Origin: a bacterium
Lineage (GTDB): Bacteria > Chloroflexota > Limnocylindria > Limnocylindrales > Limnocylindraceae
NCBI GenBank assembly: GCA_009919365.1
Contig: RGBZ01000027.1
Span: 1 to 9,734, forward strand
Reading direction: 5' to 3'
DNA length: 9,734 nucleotides
Shown here: positions 1 through 6,355 of the stretch, piece after piece
Numbering within the stretch: the stretch's first letter is position 1
Layout of the letters: each line of letters starts with the position of its first letter
Notes under the pieces: generated by a model
The model's input: only the letters and a program-made list of their open reading frames with translations
Told to the model about the DNA's origin: nothing
Databases searched by the model: none
Translations under genes and position numbers: made by a program

Positions 1-60
1 GGTTAGAGCACCGAGCTTATATCTCGGCGGTTCCTGGTTCGAGTCCAGGCCCCCCTACCA
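1..60 (+). tRNA. tRNA-Ile (anticodon UAU), 5' end cut off by the window
   Basis: The 3' four fifths of a tRNA are visible. The end of the D arm is at 1-9. The anticodon stem pairs 11-15 (CCGAG) with 23-27 (CTCGG), and its 7-nt loop CTTATAT puts anticodon TAT at 18-20. The T stem pairs 33-37 (CCTGG) with 45-49 (CCAGG) around a TTCGAGT loop. The 3' acceptor strand CCCCCCT is at 50-56, the discriminator A at 57, and an encoded CCA at 58-60. Anticodon UAU reads the isoleucine codon AUA directly. Most bacteria instead read AUA with a CAU-anticodon tRNA whose C34 is changed to lysidine. The 5' acceptor strand (expected AGGGGGG) lies outside the window. The gene converges on the DUF421 gene, with 15 bp between them. 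Confidence 0.93.
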
Positions 61-75
61 AAGCCAGTCCAACGC

Positions 76-588
76 TTAGTTTCGCGCGCGTTTTGCCGTG
101 CGCGTTCGGCTCGTGCGCCGCGTTGGAGCGAGACGCTTCTGGCCGCCGATGACGCTGACTTCACCATCTGCCTCAAGGATGGCGAGTTTGATCTCTGCCA
201 GTTCGCTAATTCCAACCCGGCGTGCCGCGAGGGCCAAATCGCTGGCCGTCATGTTTGCGGCGGCAAGTCCGCGGCGCAGGAGATGCCCATTTCGCGCCAA
301 GAGGATCGGCTCGCCCTCAATACCCTGGCGAAGTCGGGGAAAACGCATCTCAGCGATATGCAAGAGGCGCGCAACAATCAAGAGCGTCGCCGCGGCGACG
401 ATGCCGCCCAGCAAACTCGTGTCGGCGCCAACCATGGCGTTCTGCAGGGAGTTCGCCAACACCAGCAGAAGCACCAGGTCAATGGTTCGTAGCTGCGCCG
501 CCTCGCCGCGACCAAGAAGTCGCAATCCAACGAGAAGGAAGAGGTAGACCACTACGGTGCGAAGAACGATCCCAAGCAGAAGTTCCAT
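76..588 (-). CDS. DUF421 / YetF-family membrane protein
   Basis: This 170-aa protein has the layout of the DUF421 (YetF/YcaP) family: hydrophobic N-terminal segments followed by a small soluble domain. Membrane segments are at about residues 5-25, 36-53 and 58-76. The soluble part carries the family pattern: an 'EGEPILLARNG' strand-turn at 91-101, an alpha-helical stretch with 'LALAARRVGI' at 118-127, and 'LAILEADGEVSVI' at 135-147. The last 20 residues are a basic Arg/Lys/Thr tail. The biochemical role of the family is not established, although members are inner-membrane proteins and some have been linked to envelope or spore stress. The ATG at 588-586 is preceded, with exactly 6 nt between, by TATGCT, which suggests a leaderless transcript. 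A purine-rich GAGGAG lies about 14 nt upstream of the ATG, too far for a normal ribosome site. The stop codon is 15 bp from the tRNA 3' end. Confidence 0.85.
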   Translation of the reverse strand: MELLLGIVLRTVVVYLFLLVGLRLLGRGEAAQLRTIDLVLLLVLANSLQNAMVGADTSLLGGIVAAATLLIVARLLHIAEMRFPRLRQGIEGEPILLARNGHLLRRGLAAANMTASDLALAARRVGISELAEIKLAILEADGEVSVIGGQKRLAPTRRTSRTRTAKRARN

Positions 589-600
589 GCGCAGAGCATA
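589..600 (-). promoter_or_regulatory. Predicted leaderless -10 element of the DUF421 gene
   Basis: On the minus strand TATGCT (600 to 595) is followed by 6 nt and then the ATG at 588. If the hexamer occupies -12 to -7, transcription begins on the A of the start codon. It overlaps the opposite-strand hexamer of the dehydrogenase gene by 4 bp. No convincing -35 box is seen. Confidence 0.6.
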
Positions 601-608
601 CTCTCCTC
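597..608 (+). promoter_or_regulatory. Predicted leaderless -10 element of the dehydrogenase gene
   Basis: CATACT (597-602) is followed by 6 nt and the ATG at 609. The upstream CTCTCCTC is the opposite of a Shine-Dalgarno sequence, so a leaderless start fits better than a ribosome-site-led one. The hexamer lies in the 20-bp interval shared with the divergent DUF421 gene. Confidence 0.6.
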
Positions 609-1391
609 ATGGCACGACCTATCGCACTCATTACGGGAGCCTCGTCGGGCATCGGCGAGCGCATTGCGCTGCGCCTCGCCTCGAGCGGTCACGACCTTGT
701 GCTGGTTGCTCGACGCGGTGATGAGCTCGCGCGTGTTGCTGCACTCGCCGCCGCCACTGGCGCAGCGAGTGAAACGATCGTGGCCGACCTCTCCCAAGGT
801 GCTGATGTCGCGAGGGTAGAAGCTCGAATCTTAGACTCCTCCCGGCCGATTGAGATCGTTGTGAACAACGCTGGCTATGGGAAATTCGGCAAGATCACCG
901 AACTTGATGCAGCCGGTGAGGCTAACGAAATTGCCGTGAATGTCACTGCGCTCACGATTCTCTCGAGGGCGGCACTCGCGACGATGGCACCACGAAAGAG
1001 TGGCGGCATTCTCAATGTTGCATCGCTTGCGTCCTTCATTCCATTTCCAGGATTCACGACCTACGCCGCAACAAAGGCGTACGTTCGGCACTTCACGCTA
1101 GCTCTGCACGAAGAGGCGAAGCCGTTTGGCGTGAAGGTGACGTGTGTGGCGCCTGGCTTTACGCCGACGGGATTCCAAGAGCGCGGCGGCCTCAGCCAAA
1201 GCTCGGGGGTGCCGAGTTTCCTGCTCACCTCTGCAGATACGGTTGCCCGTGCAGCGCTGGATGCGCTCCGTGATGGACGTGCACTCGTCGTTCCGGGATT
1301 CATGAATGCGCTTTCAGCGCGCTTCTTGAGCCTGATGCCGAGCTTCCTGCTGCGCCGTATGGGCGCGATCGGTGCCCGCTTCGTTCGTTAA
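609..1391 (+). CDS. Short-chain dehydrogenase/reductase (classical SDR)
   Basis: A 260-aa classical SDR, the usual length for this Rossmann-fold NAD(P)H oxidoreductase family. The cofactor motif TGASSGIG is at 9-16, Arg-rich 'VARR' at 33-36 follows the second strand (suggesting NADPH preference), and NNAG is at 86-89. The catalytic set is Asn111, Ser139, Tyr152 and Lys156 ('YAATK'), with the normal Ser-to-Tyr spacing of 13. The 'PGF.PT' turn after the sixth strand is at 182-187. A hydrophobic and basic C-terminal helix (about 231-260) resembles membrane-associated SDRs of the DltE/YqjQ type. The substrate cannot be read from sequence. The reading frame is open back to 222, but the upstream translation is low-complexity and antisense to the DUF421 gene. 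The SDR fold begins right after the ATG at 609, which also has the -10-like hexamer 6 nt upstream. The stop overlaps that of the convergent S51-like gene by 2-3 bp. Confidence 0.92.
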   Translation: MARPIALITGASSGIGERIALRLASSGHDLVLVARRGDELARVAALAAATGAASETIVADLSQGADVARVEARILDSSRPIEIVVNNAGYGKFGKITELDAAGEANEIAVNVTALTILSRAALATMAPRKSGGILNVASLASFIPFPGFTTYAATKAYVRHFTLALHEEAKPFGVKVTCVAPGFTPTGFQERGGLSQSSGVPSFLLTSADTVARAALDALRDGRALVVPGFMNALSARFLSLMPSFLLRRMGAIGARFVR

Positions 1392-2455
1392 GCGCGAAGG
1401 CTCCAGCGCGCACCGGTAGGCTCGTCTACAAGCTCCACACCGAGCGCTTCAATCGCTGCGCGCAGCGCATCTGCATCGCTGAATCGGCGCTCAGCGCGGG
1501 CGGTTGCCCGAAGGGCGATGAGCTGCTCCACGGCGGCAGTTACGTCTGAGCCGGTGACTGGGGCGGGCGTGGGAAGCACCGCCTCGGTCGGCGCCGCTGA
1601 CAACCGTGGCGCACTGGCGGCGGCGCCGAATCGCGCGACGAAGGTGGCGAGCGACTCGGTAGCACCGCTGTGCATCGCGGTTTCACCGATGCCCGGAATA
1701 CGAATGGTGATTGCACCCTTGCCGTGAACGGAGACGTTGTCCGCACCTAGGTCAATCGTGAGAGCAGTGTGTTCGTCAATCCCCAAGATTGCGGTGCCAA
1801 CTGGAAGGGCTCGCTCCAGTTGCTGCAGTCGGCTTTCGCCGATGAAGCAGCGAGAGGTGTCGTGTGTTGCGCCTTCGTTGTTGTTCCAGTGAGGAACGAC
1901 CGCAACCGCGAGACCAGTAAGTGCGCCGATGATGTCGAGGCCATCAAGCCAGACCGGGTTCGTACCCGCCTTATAGATCTCGTAGACGGGAATGGTGCAG
2001 CGACCCGATGCTGCCGCCGCAGCCGAAGACGTGATCAGCGTTGCGCCGTTCTGAATGCGCCCGACGACCTGATCAACGATTGGCGTTCCGCCCCAACGTC
2101 GAAGCGCTCGTGATGGAGATCCCGGCCCCAAGAAGATGAGGTCGGCGGCGTTCAAGCCGGCGATCGTTGGCGCAAGCGCCGACGGTGCAAGGTCGGCGCC
2201 AGCGCGATCTGTTTCAGGAAGGCCGATGACAGTGGTCGGGATGCCAACCTTGGAGCGGAAGAAGACGGCGATCTTTTCACCCATCTCGGCGCGGTTCGTT
2301 TGAAAGTCATAGCTGCCGTCGAGGGCTACGAGTGACGATGGGGTACTGCGCTTTGGCAGGGAGGCAACGATGCTGCGATGCAGCGGCGCCATGGATGGGC
2401 CGATCTCGCCCGAACCAATCAGGACGATTCTTCCCGGAACTGTTCCTGCCGTCAT
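1388..2455 (-). CDS. Peptidase S51/cyanophycinase-like protein with C-terminal CysRS-type tail
   Basis: This 355-aa protein has two parts joined by an Ala/Pro-rich linker (about 278-304). Residues 8-275 resemble the S51/class-I-glutaminase-like fold of cyanophycinase and peptidase E: first strand 'IVLIGSGE' (10-17), 'DLIFLGPGSPSRAL' (105-118), and a nucleophile-elbow-like 'TSSAAAAA' (142-149) where S51 enzymes usually have G-x-S-A-G. Also notable are a charged block 'PHWNNNEGATHDT' (188-200) and 'GIDEHTAL' (225-232). Residues 308-353 closely resemble the extreme C-terminus of cysteinyl-tRNA synthetase: 'LRATARAERRFSDADALR' and then 'LGVELVDEPTGARW', matching the E. coli pattern R-x-x-A-R-A...D-x-x-x-A-D...G-I-x-L-E-D...G-T-x-W. 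No synthetase catalytic domain is present, so this is not CysRS. The ATG at 2455 has CATACT 6 nt upstream. The gene diverges from a second S51-like gene. The fold is fairly sure, the reaction unknown; the loss of the elbow glycine may mean altered chemistry. Confidence 0.8.
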   Translation of the reverse strand: MTAGTVPGRIVLIGSGEIGPSMAPLHRSIVASLPKRSTPSSLVALDGSYDFQTNRAEMGEKIAVFFRSKVGIPTTVIGLPETDRAGADLAPSALAPTIAGLNAADLIFLGPGSPSRALRRWGGTPIVDQVVGRIQNGATLITSSAAAAASGRCTIPVYEIYKAGTNPVWLDGLDIIGALTGLAVAVVPHWNNNEGATHDTSRCFIGESRLQQLERALPVGTAILGIDEHTALTIDLGADNVSVHGKGAITIRIPGIGETAMHSGATESLATFVARFGAAASAPRLSAAPTEAVLPTPAPVTGSDVTAAVEQLIALRATARAERRFSDADALRAAIEALGVELVDEPTGARWSLRA

Positions 2456-2467
2456 GGGGCAAGTATG
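2456..2467 (-). promoter_or_regulatory. Predicted leaderless -10 element of the S51-CysRS-tail gene
   Basis: On the minus strand CATACT (2467 to 2462) is followed by 6 nt and the ATG at 2455. It is the same hexamer and spacing as for the dehydrogenase gene. No Shine-Dalgarno sequence is present in the 6-nt gap (TGCCCC). Confidence 0.6.
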
Positions 2468-2480
2468 GCGCAGTGGCGAG

Positions 2481-2492
2481 TACGATCAGGGC
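2481..2492 (+). promoter_or_regulatory. Predicted leaderless -10 element of the second S51-like gene
   Basis: TACGAT (2481-2486) is followed by 6 nt and the ATG at 2493. The promoter shares a 37-bp interval with the divergent S51-CysRS-tail gene, so each promoter's upstream region covers the other's -10. Confidence 0.6.
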
Positions 2493-3134
2493 ATGGCAAC
2501 CCTCTACCTCTCTGGCGGCGGACTCGGACGCTCGGCCCACGCATGGCCCGAAGCGCTCCAGTGGCTCGCCGCACAGCCTGGCACCCTCTTGCTCGCCTCG
2601 ATCGCCTCAGATGACGATCGGCAGGCGCGCACCTTACAGCAGCTGCTCGCCAACGTTGGACGCGAGGCGACCCTCATCAGCCACCTGCCGCAGGACTCGG
2701 CTGAGCCGACGACGCTCTTCCTGTGTGGCGGCGACGCCACACGACTGCTGGGCCAACCGGAGCGAGTTCGTGAACTACGGAGCGCACTAACGGCGCCGAA
2801 CCTAACGATCGTCGCTGACTCCGCGTCTGCCATGGCGCTCGGTCGGCGCGCCGCATCGTGCACCTGTGGTGGTCACGCCATTCGCGTCACTAGCGGCATC
2901 GGCGCGCTTGGTTCATGGAGCGTTCTCGCACACGCGATCGGTGGCAACGATGAGCGACTCGCCGACCTTGCCGATGCCGCGCTCCCAAATGGTGGCCCGC
3001 GGCTGGCGCTGCCAGTAGGTGCTGCAGTGGAAGTTCTCGGACTTGGATCGCGCACGTCGGGCGAGCCAGGCGGTCTCGACTTTAGAAGTACATCCTGGTC
3101 ACAAGCGAGTGCGCACCGCAGCGACGCGCGCTAA
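2493..3134 (+). CDS. Peptidase E / S51-like (class-I glutaminase-like fold) protein
   Basis: A 213-aa protein with the outline of peptidase E: first strand 'LYLSGGG' (4-10), 'LFLCGGDATRLL' (75-86) at the position of the family's G-G-x-x-x-x-L-L turn, and 'VADSASAMALG' (107-117) at the nucleophile elbow. Ser110 is the candidate nucleophile. A 'SGIGALGSW' segment follows (134-142), where peptidase E has its G-L-G-L strand. S51 enzymes normally show S-A-G after the elbow; here it is S-A-S, so activity is uncertain. The last 28 residues (186-213) are polar and outside the fold, perhaps a lineage-specific tail. An ATG in frame at 2370 would add 41 residues antisense to the neighbouring gene. I prefer 2493 because the fold starts there and a -10-like hexamer sits 6 nt upstream. 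It is a distant relative of the divergent neighbour. It converges on the endonuclease III gene with a 13-bp gap. Confidence 0.75.
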   Translation: MATLYLSGGGLGRSAHAWPEALQWLAAQPGTLLLASIASDDDRQARTLQQLLANVGREATLISHLPQDSAEPTTLFLCGGDATRLLGQPERVRELRSALTAPNLTIVADSASAMALGRRAASCTCGGHAIRVTSGIGALGSWSVLAHAIGGNDERLADLADAALPNGGPRLALPVGAAVEVLGLGSRTSGEPGGLDFRSTSWSQASAHRSDAR

Positions 3135-3147
3135 CTACAACAACGCG

Positions 3148-3885
3148 CTACGGCGCGCGGCGATCAACGTAGCGGCAACGCGCGCGAATCGGACAGCGCT
3201 CGCAATCTGGACGCAGCGCATCGCAGTGCCCACGTCCGTGACGAATGAGCGCCACGTGCGCCTCGTACATGCGCGGTGGCTCAACCAGGTCAAGCCACGC
3301 ATCATGTGCAAACTGCAGACTCGCCTTTGGTGGCAGAAGGCCGATTCTTTTTGAGACGCGCTCGACATGCGTGTCGACCGGCATCAGCGGAACCCCAAAG
3401 CAGAAGAGCATCACGATTGATGCGGTCTTCGGGCCGATGCCCGGAATGGCGGTGAGCCAGTTGCGCGCCTCAATTGGCGACATCGAGGTCAGGAACGAGA
3501 GGTCGTACGTTCCGCTCCGTTCGCGCGTGGCGCGGAGTGCCGCCTTGATGCGAGGTGCCTTCTGTGCCGCAAGCCCGCCACTCTTGATCACTGCCGCAAG
3601 TGAGCGCACTGGCGCCGCCTCCACCGCTGCCCAATCTGGATAGCGTTCACGGAGAGCGATAAATGCCCGCTCGGAATTGATGTCGCTGGTGTTCTGGCTC
3701 AGGATGGTGGTGACCAGCTCGCTGATGGGGTCCATACGCGGCTTCCAGGTGGGCGTGCCGTAGAGGGTGGCGAGGCCAGAGAGAGCCGCTTCGACCACCC
3801 CGGGGCGACGCCGCTTCAGCTGTTTCACCCACGCCTGCGCTGGGCTGATTCGTGCGGAAACTGGCCGTTTTCGTGCGGGTGGCAT
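3148..3885 (-). CDS. Endonuclease III-family DNA glycosylase/AP lyase
   Basis: A 245-aa HhH-GPD base-excision-repair enzyme; such enzymes remove oxidised pyrimidines and nick the abasic site. The helix-hairpin-helix 'LTAIPGIGPKTASIV' is at 144-158 with catalytic Lys153. The catalytic Asp171 is in 'VDTHVERV' (170-177). The [4Fe-4S] loop has Cys221, Cys228, Cys231 and Cys237 in the canonical C-x6-C-x2-C-x5-C spacing. The N-terminal 'ILSQNTSD' (61-68) occupies the place of the Gln-containing loop (LSAQATD) of E. coli Nth. Compared with E. coli Nth (211 aa) there is a basic N-terminal extension of roughly 30 residues, rich in Arg, Lys and Pro. The ATG at 3885 has TACGAT 6 nt upstream, supporting a leaderless start. 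I leave the symbol blank because the Nth-like branch (nth versus related HhH-GPD paralogues) is not decided by motifs alone. Confidence 0.9.
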   Translation of the reverse strand: MPPARKRPVSARISPAQAWVKQLKRRRPGVVEAALSGLATLYGTPTWKPRMDPISELVTTILSQNTSDINSERAFIALRERYPDWAAVEAAPVRSLAAVIKSGGLAAQKAPRIKAALRATRERSGTYDLSFLTSMSPIEARNWLTAIPGIGPKTASIVMLFCFGVPLMPVDTHVERVSKRIGLLPPKASLQFAHDAWLDLVEPPRMYEAHVALIRHGRGHCDALRPDCERCPIRARCRYVDRRAP

Positions 3886-3897
3886 GCCTGCATCGTA
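3886..3897 (-). promoter_or_regulatory. Predicted leaderless -10 element of the endonuclease III gene
   Basis: On the minus strand TACGAT (3897 to 3892) is followed by 6 nt (GCAGGC) and the ATG at 3885. The hexamer is identical to that of the second S51-like gene. Confidence 0.6.
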
Positions 3898-4018
3898 GCC
3901 CCCAGCCGTGGCAAATCACGGTGCATCAAGCGCGCCCAGAGGGGCATAACGCCCTGTTTACCCTCATCCTGTCTTCTGACCGAAGCGACGGCGTGCCCGC
4001 GCCGCGCTCACGGCATTG

Positions 4019-4026
4019 AGGGAGGA
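4019..4026 (+). promoter_or_regulatory. Shine-Dalgarno site of the MFS gene
   Basis: AGGGAGGA, with its GGAGG core at 4021-4025, lies 6 nt before the ATG at 4032. It is the only clear ribosome-binding site in the window and decides this start. The gene therefore has a real 5' leader. Its promoter must lie in the 146-bp interval 3886-4031, for example near TACCCT at 3959-3964, which is a weak guess. Confidence 0.75.
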
Positions 4027-4031
4027 CAAAC

Positions 4032-5276
4032 ATGGCTACACGGAACGCCGCAGGCGGCGTCAAGATCACCGTCCCGGCGACATGGATCGCTTCGTGGACC
4101 CTCTACGACCTGGCCAACACCATCTGGTCGTACGGCATCTTCTCGTATGCGATCGGTCTCTACTTGACGAGCGAGAACGGACTCGGCGAGTCACAGGGAA
4201 ACCTGTGGCTGCAGATCTCGATCGCCCTCTCTGTCGGTATCAACGCGTTGATTTCGCCGGCTATTGGTGCGATCTCTGATCGAGCGGGGCGGCGGCTCCC
4301 GTATCTCCTCTTCTTTACCCTTCTCGCGATCATCCCCGCGATCTTCATCCCGTCGGTGCCAGTTGGATTGGGTGTAGTGCTCTTCTGCATTGCGAACTTC
4401 GGCTACCAGTCATCGCTGGTCTATTACGACGCAACGATCAAACTGGTCAGCACGCCTGAGAACCGTGGCTGGGTCTCAGGTCTCGGCAACGGCCTTGGCT
4501 ATCTCGGCACGATTCTGATCGGTGTAATCATCCTCTTCGGTGGGCTCACCGTTGAGCAGGTCTTCGTTCTTGCGCCGATCCTCTTCGGCGTCTTGGCGAT
4601 TCCAATCTTTATCTTCATCAAGGAAGTTCCAGAGCCAGCGGGGAAGGCCAGCAGCGGCAACTCGCTGATGGCGACGCTCGGCACGATTCGTGAGCTTGGA
4701 AAGTATCCAGGCCTGAAGCGCTTCCTGACGGCGCGCTTCTTCTATACCGACGCTCAGAACACCGTGATCTCGATCATGGCGATCTTCGCGGTGCAGGCGG
4801 TCGGCTTCACCCAGAGCCAGGCGAACTATGTGCTCGTTGCACTTGCGACGACCGCAGTGATCGGCGGCCTCGTATGGGGGCGTCTCACCGACAGCCGAGG
4901 TCCGAAGGCGACGTTGAATCGCGTGCTCGCCCTCTGGGCGGTCGCGCTGGTCATCGGCTCCCTCTTCGTTTCGCCAATTCCGTTCATTGTTGCCGGCGTG
5001 GTGCTTGGATTTGGGTTCGGCGGCCTCTCGGGCGCCGACCGAATCCTTATGTACCGCCTCTCGCCACCGAAGCAGCTGGGCGAGTTCTACGGCCTCTACG
5101 GCCTCGTGGGCAAGGGCTCACAGGTACTTGGCGGGCTGCTCTATGGCGGCACGATCTTCTTCTTGCACCCAGTGCTCGGCAACGGTGCGTACACGGTTGG
5201 CTTGCTGACCCTGCTCGCAACGATGCTCGTGGGCTGGTACCTGTTGCAGGCTGTGCCGGAGAAGCGCGAAGGCTGA
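4032..5276 (+). CDS. MFS transporter, UMF1 / Atg22-like family
   Basis: A 414-aa major-facilitator protein with about 12 hydrophobic segments. It shows marks of the bacterial UMF1 (Atg22-like) family: 'LYDLANTIWSY' in the first segment (24-34), a loop 2-3 signature 'GAISDRAGRRLP' (79-90), 'YYDATI' (131-136), 'SGLGNGLGYLG' (149-159) and 'DAQNTV' (240-245) opening the second half. Late in the protein, 'GEFYGLYGLVGKGSQVLGGLL' matches the family's G-E-F-F-G-L-Y-x-x-x-G-K signature; it spans 350-370. A central cytoplasmic loop lies around 200-225. Yeast Atg22 exports amino acids from the vacuole, but bacterial substrates are generally unknown, so none is proposed. It is transcribed alone, divergent from endonuclease III and convergent with holA (26 bp apart). 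Confidence 0.9.
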   Translation: MATRNAAGGVKITVPATWIASWTLYDLANTIWSYGIFSYAIGLYLTSENGLGESQGNLWLQISIALSVGINALISPAIGAISDRAGRRLPYLLFFTLLAIIPAIFIPSVPVGLGVVLFCIANFGYQSSLVYYDATIKLVSTPENRGWVSGLGNGLGYLGTILIGVIILFGGLTVEQVFVLAPILFGVLAIPIFIFIKEVPEPAGKASSGNSLMATLGTIRELGKYPGLKRFLTARFFYTDAQNTVISIMAIFAVQAVGFTQSQANYVLVALATTAVIGGLVWGRLTDSRGPKATLNRVLALWAVALVIGSLFVSPIPFIVAGVVLGFGFGGLSGADRILMYRLSPPKQLGEFYGLYGLVGKGSQVLGGLLYGGTIFFLHPVLGNGAYTVGLLTLLATMLVGWYLLQAVPEKREG

Positions 5277-5291
5277 TCAATCGACGCGCTC

Positions 5292-5325
5292 GGAGCGCTG
5301 CGTTAGCGAATGCGCGCAGCGCTCC
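5292..5325. terminator. Perfect 11-bp inverted repeat between convergent MFS and holA genes
   Basis: GGAGCGCTGCG (5292-5302) and CGCAGCGCTCC (5315-5325) are perfect reverse complements around a 12-nt loop that contains the holA stop codon (5303-5305). A smaller overlapping hairpin, GCGCTC/GAGCGC with a 1-nt loop, lies at 5285-5297. The site is placed to end both transcripts. No U-tract follows on either strand, so it is not a classical intrinsic terminator. It may act as an end-stabilising hairpin. Confidence 0.5.
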
Positions 5326-6355
5326 AGCGAGTCAGCGCCGGGCCCCACGCCCGCTCGCCGTCACCCTTACTGATCGCATCGAGTTCAACCAAGCCGTTGA
5401 TCGCATCGGCGATCTCTGCGCTACTCCACTTTCGTGCCGCCTCGGCAAGCTTGCCGGCGTGGAACTCATGCATGCCAATGGTGCGCGCTGCCGTCGCCAC
5501 TGACGCACCCTCAACAACCGTTGCGCCGTGAATCTGCGCGAGGTCGCGCATCTTTCGATGCAGCGTCGCTACGACCATTGGCCCTGGTTCACTGACAGCC
5601 CGGAGTAGGTGCTTTGACACTAACGTGCCACTGCGCGTAACGATCGCGTCGGCAAACGCAAAGAGCGAGCCGACGCCGCGATCGGCAACCAGCGCATCAA
5701 CAGCGCGCAGTGAGATCGGTCCGGTAGGAATCGCGAGCATCAGCTTCTCGAGCTCCACGACCGCAGTCATGCGAATACCGCTGCGATCGAGGTCCGGCTC
5801 GCGCACCTCGGCACCAAGTCGCTCGGCGATTGACTTCGCCGCATCCCCAGCAATCTCGCGACCGGCGCTCTTCGCACGCGCGAGCAACCACGACGCCAAC
5901 TCGCCTGGGCCAGGGGAGATACACGAGACGATGCTGCCGCCGCGATCTTGAACGAGCAGTCCAAGCTCGCCAGGTCCGTCGGGACGCGCCGCTTTGAGGT
6001 TTGGTCGACGTGCACGCTGATCGACCAAAACAACACCGTTCCCGGGGGCCATGTTGGCGAGGGTGTCGGTGAGGTTGGCGCGCAGATCCTTGGTTCTGCC
6101 AAGTAGCCCTGCCCCTGCGACAACAACGAGTGACCCCCCACCGAAGAGCCCCCCGGTATCGAGGCGCCGACGCAGTTCGCCCAGAGTGCTCACCACCTGT
6201 TCCGAGCTACGCCCTTCGGCCTTGAGTCGCACCTTCTCGGGGAGCCCTCCCCCCATGGCGTCCTCGGCGGCCATGCGGGCGCCCAGCGCCGCCACCGCCT
6301 CTTCGATGAGGAGGAGATCGTCGCCCCAGGCTAGGAGGATCGGTGCCGTTCCCAT
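5303..6355 (-). CDS. holA: DNA polymerase III delta subunit
   Basis: The clamp-loader delta subunit opens the beta sliding clamp and loads it onto primed DNA. At 350 aa it matches the family length (about 340). Domain I starts with 'ILLAWGDDLLLIEEAV' (6-21), the usual substrate-binding-like opening of HolA, followed by 'TGGLFGGGSLVVVAGA' (67-82), which corresponds to the L-F-x-x-x-x-L-V/I-x-V segment. The AAA+-like middle has 'VVELEKLMLAI' (199-209) and 'VGSLFAFADAIV' (228-239). The C-terminal collar domain has 'PMVVATLHRKMRDL' (259-272) and 'HEFHAGKLAEAARKW' (296-310). Delta lacks Walker ATP residues, as expected. The ATG at 6355 overlaps the 3' end of the lactamase frame by 25 bp and has TAGGAT 6 nt upstream, so holA probably has its own start site inside the preceding gene. 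GC is very high in the first 120 codons. Confidence 0.9.
   Translation of the reverse strand: MGTAPILLAWGDDLLLIEEAVAALGARMAAEDAMGGGLPEKVRLKAEGRSSEQVVSTLGELRRRLDTGGLFGGGSLVVVAGAGLLGRTKDLRANLTDTLANMAPGNGVVLVDQRARRPNLKAARPDGPGELGLLVQDRGGSIVSCISPGPGELASWLLARAKSAGREIAGDAAKSIAERLGAEVREPDLDRSGIRMTAVVELEKLMLAIPTGPISLRAVDALVADRGVGSLFAFADAIVTRSGTLVSKHLLRAVSEPGPMVVATLHRKMRDLAQIHGATVVEGASVATAARTIGMHEFHAGKLAEAARKWSSAEIADAINGLVELDAISKGDGERAWGPALTRWSAARIR

Noticed and set aside
76..110. GC-rich CGCGC...GCGCG hairpin at the end of the DUF421 gene as a terminator for the tRNA
   Set aside because: The stem is only about 5 bp with a 10-nt loop, it is made of the basic-tail codons, and no U-tract follows.
222..608. 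N-terminal extension of the dehydrogenase reading frame (130 extra codons)
   Set aside because: It is antisense to the DUF421 gene, its translation is a low-complexity Arg/Pro-rich sequence, and the Rossmann motif begins just after the ATG at 609.
2370..2492. Longer start for the second S51-like gene at 2370
   Set aside because: It would overlap the start of the divergent gene, and the added residues show no S51 features. The ATG at 2493 has the -10 hexamer at the standard spacing.
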